Below, in pieces: positions 1 through 5,823 of a stretch of DNA of 8,103 nt. Source of the stretch: Pseudomonadota bacterium (GTDB lineage Bacteria; Pseudomonadota; Gammaproteobacteria; Burkholderiales; Burkholderiaceae_D); the NCBI GenBank assembly GCA_018241865.1, contig JAFECY010000007.1:1-8103 (forward strand), given 5' to 3'. Position numbers and translations under genes: made by a program. The notes under the pieces were generated by a model, which was not told where the DNA came from, ran no database searches, and saw nothing but the letters and a program-made list of their open reading frames with translations. The stretch's first letter is position 1. Every line of letters starts with the position of its first letter.

Positions 1-212
1 AGCGCTGCAGCAGCAGCTTCGCGCGCGCCGATATCGAACTGCAACACGCGCGCCACGCGGCCGAGTGCAACGACGGCACGCGCCACGTCCTCGGCGGCTT
101 CGCGTCTGCTATGGCAATGCAACGCTACGTCATAACCATCGCGCGCCAGACGCAAGGCAATCGCCTTGCCGATGCCGCGACTGGAACCTGTGACCAGCAC
201 AGTCTTGCTCAT
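1..212 (-). CDS. apeQ: 3-oxoacyl-ACP reductase, FabG-like SDR (partial, 3' end beyond window)
   Basis: This gene runs off the low-coordinate edge, so only the first 70 codons are visible. The protein begins MSKTVLVTGSSRGIGKAIAL. The TGSSRGIG stretch (residues 8-15) is the glycine-rich NADP(H)-binding loop of classical short-chain dehydrogenases, and an FD pair at 59-60 sits where family members hold the adenine ring. The catalytic Ser-Tyr-Lys part lies outside the window. FabG-type enzymes reduce the 3-keto group of an ACP-bound chain; here that is the ketoreduction of each polyene extension cycle in the cytoplasm. The ATG at 212 overlaps the dehydratase stop as ATGA and has a strong AAAGGGAG ribosome site 7 nt upstream, which fixes the start. 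The KS-DH-KR order fits ApeO-ApeP-ApeQ. The family is clear; the assignment to ApeQ rests on context. Confidence 0.9.
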   Translation of the reverse strand, partial: MSKTVLVTGSSRGIGKAIALRLARDGYDVALHCHSRREAAEDVARAVVALGRVARVLQFDIGAREAAAAA

Positions 213-661
213 TCTTTTGCTCCCTTTATCACTTCTTGCACATTCTCCGGCTGGAACACGTTGATCGTGGCCGTCGCTACGATGCCGCTCGCATCTTCCA
301 CGCGGCATGCGAAAGAACCGAGTCCGTTATCCGCCATCAAGAGACTGCTGACGACAATCCGCAATTCGCTGCCGATCGTAAAAACCGGAATGGCAGCATC
401 ATAACGCCGCGCCCCCAACAGAAACCCGACCTTGACTGGCTCGCCACGCAGCTTACTTTTGTAGCCAGCATGGGCGGCGATCGCCTGCGCCATGTACTCG
501 ATACCGACCCAACTGCCGACACCCTCCTCGCCGCAAAATAAACTATCGGAACGTATCGTCACCGCCGCGCACAAATTTTCCGCATCAACCGACATCAGCC
601 GGTCGAGCAGCATCATGCGTCCCTTGTGCGGAACCAGCGTACGGATATCCGGCAAAGTCAT
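209..661 (-). CDS. apeP: FabZ/FabA-like hot-dog 3-hydroxyacyl-ACP dehydratase
   Basis: A 150-residue single hot-dog protein. PHKGRMMLLD at residues 11-20 carries the His (H12) of the PHxGxM motif typical of the FabZ/FabA-like dehydratases in pigment clusters. GIEYMAQA at 53-60 holds an acidic residue (E55) where FabZ/FabA proteins have the catalytic Glu/Asp at the start of the central helix. The expected reaction is removal of water from the 3-hydroxyacyl-ACP, giving the conjugated double bonds of the polyene. The reading frame stays open to a TTG at 709, but ATG 661 is preferred: it gives the usual family length, lies 1 nt after the ketosynthase stop, and follows a GGGAGGG ribosome site at 6 nt. 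APE clusters normally have two such dehydratases (ApeI and ApeP), and the position after the ketosynthase points to ApeP. The stop overlaps the reductase start as ATGA. Confidence 0.9.
   Translation of the reverse strand: MTLPDIRTLVPHKGRMMLLDRLMSVDAENLCAAVTIRSDSLFCGEEGVGSWVGIEYMAQAIAAHAGYKSKLRGEPVKVGFLLGARRYDAAIPVFTIGSELRIVVSSLLMADNGLGSFACRVEDASGIVATATINVFQPENVQEVIKGAKE
220..227 (-). promoter_or_regulatory. Ribosome binding site of the ketoreductase gene
   Basis: The minus strand reads AAAGGGAG, 7 nt before the ATG at 212. It lies inside the end of the dehydratase gene. Because the ORF is short and cut by the window edge, this site is the main support for the start. Confidence 0.7.
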
Positions 662-662
662 C

Positions 663-1841
663 TCACGCCCTCCCGAACACCAGCGCCGAATTGGCGCCGC
701 CAAATGCAAACGACGTGCTCAAAGTCCAGCGCAACAAACTACCGGTTTGTGTCCCTACCTCGACGAGGTTCAAGGGAGCGATGGCAGGATCAATACTGCC
801 GTCCCACAGATGCGGCGGCAACTTGCCTTGCGGATTATCGTCCTGCATCGCCAACCAGCAGATCGCCGCCTCGATCGCACCAGCCGCGCCGAGCGTGTGA
901 CCAGTGAAAGGCTTGGTCGAGCTGGCCGGCGTCGCGTCACCGAAAATCGCGTTGATGGCGCGCGATTCCATCGCGTCGTTTTGTATCGTCGCGGTGCCGT
1001 GCAGGTTGATGTAGTCGATTTGCGCAGCATCGACGCCGGCGCGCGCCAACGCACGTTCGATCGCCAATTGCGCGCCCTTGCCACTCGGGTCGGGCGCAGA
1101 CATGTGGTGGCCGTCGGAAGATTCGCCCCAGCCGCGCAGCGCAACCGTGGCCGGTTCGCGCGTCATCAAAAATAACGCCGCGCCCTCACCGATGTTGATG
1201 CCATTGCGATTGGCGCTCAGGGGATTGCAGCGCACGTTGCTGACCGATTCCAGCGCGGCGAATCCAGCCACGGTAAACCGGCACAGCGAATCGACGCCGC
1301 CGACCACGACCGCATCGCACACGTCCATGCGCAACAGCCGCGCCGCGCTGGCCAGCGCCTTGCTGCTCGACGCGCAGGCATTGGAATGCACATAGGTCGG
1401 GCCGCTCACGCCCAAGGTCGCGGCCAGCATTGCCGCCGGCGAGCCGAGCTCCTGCTGAGCGTAATGAAATGTCGCCGGCAAATCACCCTGCTCTATCTGC
1501 GCCAACAACGCCGCTTCGCTTTCAGCAATACCCGAGGTGCTGGTGCCGATCACCACCGCGATGCGGTCGCGGCCGTATAGTTCGATGGCAGCATCAACTT
1601 GCGGACGAATTTGCGCCAATGCCGCCAGCGCAAGTTGGTTATTGCGACTACGTTGCGTCAGCGGCAAATGCGCTACCGACGGCAAGCTGGCATCGACGCA
1701 ACCCAGCGGCAAACTGCGGCCGGGCGAATACTGCGCTGTCTGCACAATGCCGCTGGCCGCCGTCTCCAGCAGGCTGTGCCTGAACGCTGCCGGCGCATGG
1801 CCGGCAGCGCAGATGATGCCGAGATGATTCAAATAGACCAT
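663..1841 (-). CDS. apeO: Beta-ketoacyl-ACP synthase (FabF/FabB-type ketosynthase)
   Basis: A 392-residue thiolase-fold condensing enzyme. The nucleophile is C156 in SNACASSS; the two catalytic histidines are H281 in NLHGTATIQND and H315 in GHTLGAAGAIEA, with the conserved lysine K310 just before the latter. The C-terminal glycine-rich FAFGGANSALVF stretch is also typical. All key residues are present, so this is a working condensing enzyme rather than a chain-length factor that has lost its cysteine. It should catalyse decarboxylative Claisen condensation of malonyl-ACP with the growing aryl-polyenoyl chain. The first histidine motif has Ala where HGTGT is usual. The ATG at 1841 lies 1 nt after the lipoprotein stop without an obvious Shine-Dalgarno, so translation is probably coupled. 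Followed directly by dehydratase and reductase genes, it fits ApeO. Confidence 0.93.
   Translation of the reverse strand: MVYLNHLGIICAAGHAPAAFRHSLLETAASGIVQTAQYSPGRSLPLGCVDASLPSVAHLPLTQRSRNNQLALAALAQIRPQVDAAIELYGRDRIAVVIGTSTSGIAESEAALLAQIEQGDLPATFHYAQQELGSPAAMLAATLGVSGPTYVHSNACASSSKALASAARLLRMDVCDAVVVGGVDSLCRFTVAGFAALESVSNVRCNPLSANRNGINIGEGAALFLMTREPATVALRGWGESSDGHHMSAPDPSGKGAQLAIERALARAGVDAAQIDYINLHGTATIQNDAMESRAINAIFGDATPASSTKPFTGHTLGAAGAIEAAICWLAMQDDNPQGKLPPHLWDGSIDPAIAPLNLVEVGTQTGSLLRWTLSTSFAFGGANSALVFGRA
668..674 (-). promoter_or_regulatory. Ribosome binding site that decides the dehydratase start
   Basis: The minus strand reads GGGAGGG, 6 nt before ATG 661 and inside the last codons of the ketosynthase gene. 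This strong site favours the 150-residue product over the longer open frame from TTG 709. Confidence 0.75.
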
Positions 1842-1842
1842 G

Positions 1843-2415
1843 TTATTGCGCAGCCTGCGCCGATTGAATAGTCAGCCGATAACCGTAACGCACATTCGAC
1901 AATTCCACTTTTCCACTCCAGCGCGGCAGTTTACTGTAACGGATCAACATGACCGGTTTGCCATCCAGCAGCAGCCGGCGCTGCAAGCCGTCATCCTCGA
2001 TCTGCCAACCCGGCGGCAAAGCTTGCCGAATCGCCTCCGCCGGCCAATAAGTCAACTGGATGTCTTCCAAAATATCCTCGCTGCGAACTTGAGCCGGCAG
2101 CATCGCATGTCGCCATGTGTCGAGTTTTTTGCCGTCGAAATGCATCGTCAACACGCGTTGGCCGAATACCAAACCCACCATAGTGAGTTGCTCGGCATCG
2201 ATTTCCAGCGCCACCTGCAAGTCATCCGAACGGCCATCCCGTTCGACGTGCAGTAGTTGTTGCAGACTCAGATTTTCTTTCAGCGTAGCGGGAGCCAGCC
2301 GCAACCCTAGACGTGCCGCAGACGGTGGCGGCACAGTCGCCGCACAACCGGCAAGCAGCGACACCAGCGCCAACAAAATCGGTACGCAACAACGCATGAT
2401 TATCCTTGATCGCAT
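1843..2415 (-). CDS. apeN: Outer-membrane lipoprotein, DUF3261 / LolB-like
   Basis: A lipoprotein of 190 residues from ATG 2415, or 184 from ATG 2397. A basic start and a hydrophobic stretch end in the lipobox LLAGC, with the lipidated Cys at residue 24 (18 in the short form). The next residue is Ala, not Asp, so outer-membrane sorting is expected. The mature part has a pattern like LolB: a G-x-x-x-G-type strand region (LTMVGLVFGQRV), a middle block with YWPAEAIRQALPPGW, then RRLLLDGKPVMLIRYSK and a final amphipathic strand. I recognise it by position and type as the small lipoprotein (DUF3261) of APE clusters; its biochemical role is unproven. Lying between an MMPL exporter plus LolA-like gene and the ketosynthase, it may receive the exported aryl polyene lipid at the outer membrane. 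The start overlaps the exporter stop by 16 nt; the inner ATG at 2397 is a real alternative. Confidence 0.82.
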   Translation of the reverse strand: MRSRIIMRCCVPILLALVSLLAGCAATVPPPSAARLGLRLAPATLKENLSLQQLLHVERDGRSDDLQVALEIDAEQLTMVGLVFGQRVLTMHFDGKKLDTWRHAMLPAQVRSEDILEDIQLTYWPAEAIRQALPPGWQIEDDGLQRRLLLDGKPVMLIRYSKLPRWSGKVELSNVRYGYRLTIQSAQAAQ

Positions 2416-4790
2416 GCTTCCTCCAGCATCGCCCTTTTTTCAGGCAATGGTGACTGGCGCAGAAAACAAGGCACAGTCAGCCACACCAGCGTCGCGCCGA
2501 TCAGCATGGTCATGCCGAATGCCTGCAACGCCGGCGTGCGACTCAAACCGAGCAAGCCGAAAGCCAACAAAGTATTCACGGCGGACAATCCGACCGCCAA
2601 CCATGCCGCACCATGCCGGCGCGACGACCCCGCGCCTTCATGCAGGAACACGCCATAGTCAACGCCGATGCCGAGCAACAGCATCAAGGCCAGCACATGA
2701 AATAATTGCAGCGGCTGACCGAAGATGCCCAATAGTGCCAGCGTGGCGATGGAAGCCAGCGCCGTCGGTGCCAACACGCGCCAGCCGGCGCGGCCATAAC
2801 GCACATACAGCAAACCAAACACCGCCAGATAAGCAAACAACAATACCTTGCCCATGTACTGACGATAGCGGCCGAGCACGGAAGAAATTTCTCCCACCTT
2901 GTCCACCCATTGCACACCATCCAACCCTTCGGCGGCATGCGATAAATCCGTCACGGCGGCGCGATTCAACCCACGCAAGGCGACGATCCCGGCAAACACG
3001 CCATCGACTTTGCCCAGCCACAAATGCCGCCACGGCTCGCTGACCGGCGATTGCATGAACACTGCCGGCGTCAGCGCTTCCGCAGCGGCGAGGTGCTGGC
3101 GCGTCTCTTGCACCCATGCAGGCGACTCGCCGATTTTTTCGGCGACCGCCGACAAGGTCGCACCATCGGCCAGCAATTTTTCATAGACCAAACGTTGACG
3201 TTCGGCCTGCGTCGCCGCCGAGGGCACCCAGTTCGAGATCGCTTGATAACCGCTGATCGCTTTGTTGGCAATCAAACCGTCGAGCCGTTGCTTCAGTTTT
3301 TCTTCGCGCTGCAAAACTGTTTCCGCCGTATCGCCGCGCACCAGATAAAACTGCACCGGCGTCGGCGCATCGAGCAGCTTGCCAAGTTTGATCTGCTCCT
3401 GCATCAGCGCCGTCGGCGTATTTTGCAGCAGGCGAATATCGTCGTTGACGCCCAGACGCGACCAGCCGAATGCCGCCAGCAAGGCAAACAATGTGGCCAG
3501 CACCGCGCTGCGCCGGTTCCGGCCGAACACCGGCCAGCGCGACAAACTAGCACCATAGCGACGCGCGAACGCCGTGTCCTTCAGAGTATGTGGGCCGATC
3601 AGTAGCGGGAACCAACACACCACGGTCAACCACGCAAAAATCAAGCCCAGCGTGGAAAACATCGCCATTTGGCGCAGACCGGGAAAAGGTGTCATGGCCA
3701 GCCCGGCATAACCGATGATGGCGGCAATCAAAGTCAGTAGCAAGCCCGGCAACAACACTCGCAGCAATTGCGACGAGTTCGTCGTCTTGTCGGCAGCAAG
3801 GCGGTTGCACAGAAAGTAGATGCCATAGTCTTGCGCCACGCCGATCAAACTTGCGCCGAACACCAACGTCAGCAAATGTACGCGCCCAAAAATCAACCAA
3901 CACAGCGAGCTCGCTGCCACGCAGCCGATAGCAACGGACAGCAGTACCAGCGCAATCGGACGAATCGAATGAAAGGCGAACCATGTCAGCAAGACGATGC
4001 CGATAAAAGAACCGATGCCGATGGTCGAGAGTTCACGACTGGCTTGTGCGCCGGCCGCCCCCGCATGCAAGACCACGCCGCTGGTGAGAATATCGGCATC
4101 CGGTGCGGCCTTGAGTGCAGCGGCGCGCGCCTGTGCCAGCAGCGGCAATACCTTTTCTTGGGTAGCGATGGCAAACGCCGGCGTGCGTAGCGTCATCGGC
4201 AGCAACACATACTGGTGCTCGCCGTCGGCGACATATAAACGACCGTCGCGCGGACGCACCGGCGTTTCCTGCGCGCGGCTTTGCAACCATGTGCCGAACA
4301 ACCCGAAAGGATCGTCGCGCCAAGCGCCGATCTTCGGCCCGGCGAAGGGTGCATACAATTTACCGAGTGCGGCATCCATCCAGTATTGCCGCGACTCTGT
4401 GCGTAATGCTGCTTCATCCTGCGGCGTCATCAACACCAGCCGATGCTGCATGAACAGCGACAGCCATGCGCGCTGGGTGTCATCGCTGGCCGCCGCCGAC
4501 ATCTCGATCAATGTAGGATGCGCCGCCAGCACCGCCGCATAGGCATCGGCGGCAGCGCGCGCTTTGCTCCACTCCCGGCTGCCCACCAGCACCACCAACC
4601 TCTGCTGCGCCGAATCCACCATGTGCGCGAAAGATTGCTGCAGTACCGGATCGCGTTCCTGCACCGGCAACAAAGCGAGAATGTCGGTATCGGGCGTAAC
4701 ACGCTTCCCCAGCCACAACCAAGCGTTATGGCCGAGCAGCAGCAATGCCACCAGCAGCCAGATCAGCGCAAGTGCATGACGCGATTTCAA
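2400..4790 (-). CDS. apeM: MMPL/RND-superfamily exporter
   Basis: A 796-residue inner-membrane protein with the RND two-half layout: one N-terminal helix (about 6-27), a periplasmic domain (about 30-255), five helices (about 258-398), a short cytoplasmic link, helix 7 (about 428-446), a second periplasmic domain (about 450-645), and five more helices (about 647-777). The in-membrane aspartates of MMPL proteins are visible in both halves: D321 in GVAQDYGIYF and D711 in GIGVDYGVFL, so it is probably driven by the proton gradient. Context suggests export of the aryl polyene or its lipid conjugate to the periplasm for hand-over to the LolA-like protein. The start is TTG 4790, sharing TTGA with the upstream stop; the next in-frame Met is residue 57, beyond the first helix, so the TTG is needed. 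AGAGG lies 10 nt upstream. The substrate is inferred, not seen. Confidence 0.92.
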   Translation of the reverse strand: MKSRHALALIWLLVALLLLGHNAWLWLGKRVTPDTDILALLPVQERDPVLQQSFAHMVDSAQQRLVVLVGSREWSKARAAADAYAAVLAAHPTLIEMSAAASDDTQRAWLSLFMQHRLVLMTPQDEAALRTESRQYWMDAALGKLYAPFAGPKIGAWRDDPFGLFGTWLQSRAQETPVRPRDGRLYVADGEHQYVLLPMTLRTPAFAIATQEKVLPLLAQARAAALKAAPDADILTSGVVLHAGAAGAQASRELSTIGIGSFIGIVLLTWFAFHSIRPIALVLLSVAIGCVAASSLCWLIFGRVHLLTLVFGASLIGVAQDYGIYFLCNRLAADKTTNSSQLLRVLLPGLLLTLIAAIIGYAGLAMTPFPGLRQMAMFSTLGLIFAWLTVVCWFPLLIGPHTLKDTAFARRYGASLSRWPVFGRNRRSAVLATLFALLAAFGWSRLGVNDDIRLLQNTPTALMQEQIKLGKLLDAPTPVQFYLVRGDTAETVLQREEKLKQRLDGLIANKAISGYQAISNWVPSAATQAERQRLVYEKLLADGATLSAVAEKIGESPAWVQETRQHLAAAEALTPAVFMQSPVSEPWRHLWLGKVDGVFAGIVALRGLNRAAVTDLSHAAEGLDGVQWVDKVGEISSVLGRYRQYMGKVLLFAYLAVFGLLYVRYGRAGWRVLAPTALASIATLALLGIFGQPLQLFHVLALMLLLGIGVDYGVFLHEGAGSSRRHGAAWLAVGLSAVNTLLAFGLLGLSRTPALQAFGMTMLIGATLVWLTVPCFLRQSPLPEKRAMLEEACDQG
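2403..2424 (-). promoter_or_regulatory. Two tandem ribosome binding sites with two in-frame ATGs for the lipoprotein
   Basis: GGAGGA (2419-2424, minus strand) lies 3 nt before ATG 2415, and AAGGA (2403-2407) lies 5 nt before the in-frame ATG 2397. Both are good matches with short spacing. The two starts differ by six residues (MRSRII) of the signal-peptide n-region and do not affect the lipobox. Sequence alone does not settle which is used. Confidence 0.55.
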
Positions 4791-5401
4791 AATAAAGCCG
4801 CCTCTTCCGGCGTCATCGCCGCTTCGCCGGTTTTCATGTCGGCAAAAACGATATGGGTGCGGTCGCCATTGGCTTCGTTGAGCGTGATGTTTTTCACATA
4901 TGCGCCGCCTTCCAGCGCGACGCCGGCAATCACTTTAGCCAGACCCGCTTCACGCGCTTTCAGATTCACGCTCCACTTGTCGCCTTGCGCTACGCCATCG
5001 ACCTCGAACAAAGTTTCGAGCTGACTGAAGTCGCCCGCCAACAGCGAGAACAGCACACTGTTGATGGTGCGCACGGTCGGCTCCTGTTTCGCATCGATGC
5101 GCGCCGCTACCCGTTCGCCCTGCATCTGCACAATCTCGTCGCGCGTCAATTTCAAGGTACCGGGGAAAGGCTGCAAGGTGCGCCACAGCACGCCCTTGCC
5201 TTGCGCAACACAGAAGCGGCCGTTCGACAGCAGCGGCTTTTTGATGCCGGTCAGTTGCTTGCTTTGCTCAAAGCGCCCGCACAATACTGCCGGCTTGGCG
5301 AGCATGGTTTGGATTTTTGCGATCGGTGCAGCCGGAAAAACAGGCAGCGCCAACAGCAATAAACTGCTGAACAGAAAAGAATGTCTGGCTAGGCGCATCA
5401 T
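4787..5401 (-). CDS. apeL: LolA-like periplasmic lipid/lipoprotein carrier
   Basis: A 204-residue secreted protein. A basic n-region and a Leu-rich core end in VFPAAP, giving a probable signal peptidase I cut near residue 24 (no lipobox), so it should be soluble in the periplasm. The mature N-terminus, CGRFEQSKQLTGIKKPLLS followed by NGRF and WRTLQPFPGTL, shows the G-x-F-x-Q ... PL-x-S-x-G ... W pattern of the LolA-like family. Housekeeping LolA moves lipoproteins; versions inside pigment clusters next to MMPL exporters are thought to carry the cluster's lipid product. Two cysteines, C41 and C64, could form a disulfide. The start overlaps the thioesterase stop as ATGA, with a second Met directly following; both give essentially the same signal peptide. 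The family call is good; the cargo is inferred. Confidence 0.85.
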   Translation of the reverse strand: MMRLARHSFLFSSLLLLALPVFPAAPIAKIQTMLAKPAVLCGRFEQSKQLTGIKKPLLSNGRFCVAQGKGVLWRTLQPFPGTLKLTRDEIVQMQGERVAARIDAKQEPTVRTINSVLFSLLAGDFSQLETLFEVDGVAQGDKWSVNLKAREAGLAKVIAGVALEGGAYVKNITLNEANGDRTHIVFADMKTGEAAMTPEEAALF

Positions 5402-5823
5402 GGCAAAGGCAATCCCAATTTTTCAAACAAGATCGGCGGCGACACGAAACACATTTCTTCGGTCGCCATGTTGACCGCAACTTGGATCGTGCTCGCCCGC
5501 GTCAGACGCTGGCCGGTTGCGGCATCGCTCAACAGGTAATCGATCTTCAAGCGGTTTTCCCATTCGACGATGGCAGCGCGCACTTTCAACTTCTGGCAAA
5601 ACACCGCCGGTTTCGCGTAGCGCAGATGCAGGTCGATGATCGGCCAAGCATAGCCCGACGCCTTCATCTGCACATAGTTGTAAGCGATGCTATCGAACAA
5701 GGCGCAGCGCGCGATTTCGAGATAGCGCACGTAGTTGCCATGCCAGACGATTTCCATCGGATCGAGATCGAAGAATTGCACCTGCAGTTCGACCTCGGCG
5801 AACCAGCGTGATGATTTACGCAT
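5398..5823 (-). CDS. apeK: 4HBT-family hot-dog acyl thioesterase
   Basis: A 141-residue hot-dog fold protein. FFDLDPMEIVWHGNYVRYLE (residues 17-36) is the signature of 4-hydroxybenzoyl-CoA thioesterase/YbgC-like enzymes: D21 is in the usual catalytic Asp position, followed by the H28-G-N-Y31 turn and the YLE helix start. Such enzymes hydrolyse acyl-CoA or acyl-ACP thioesters. In an APE operon it could release the finished chain from ACP or remove stalled chains; the sequence cannot separate these. The ATG at 5823 overlaps the lyase stop as ATGCGTAA (8 nt), and its own Shine-Dalgarno is weak, so coupling to the upstream gene is likely. ApeK is assigned from family plus position before the LolA/MMPL pair. 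Confidence 0.87.
   Translation of the reverse strand: MRKSSRWFAEVELQVQFFDLDPMEIVWHGNYVRYLEIARCALFDSIAYNYVQMKASGYAWPIIDLHLRYAKPAVFCQKLKVRAAIVEWENRLKIDYLLSDAATGQRLTRASTIQVAVNMATEEMCFVSPPILFEKLGLPLP

Noticed and set aside
1..40. Short GCTGC/CGCG-rich stretch as a possible repeat or structural element
   Set aside because: It is a run of alanine codons within the ketoreductase reading frame and is explained by coding.
662..709. N-terminal extension of the dehydratase from TTG 709
   Set aside because: It would overlap the ketosynthase by 47 nt and add 16 residues outside the hot-dog domain; ATG 661 has a strong ribosome site and gives the usual family length.
492..3605. Long plus-strand open frames (for example 492-1175, 2117-3043 and 3024-3605)
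   Set aside because: They lie antisense to well-supported genes with intact motifs, are rich in Arg/Pro/Ser/Ala as expected from reading a G+C-rich gene backwards, and show no domain pattern.
4787..5401. Housekeeping LolA
   Set aside because: It sits between a thioesterase and an MMPL exporter within a pigment operon rather than in a housekeeping context, and has two cysteines in its mature part; a cluster-specific paralogue is more likely.
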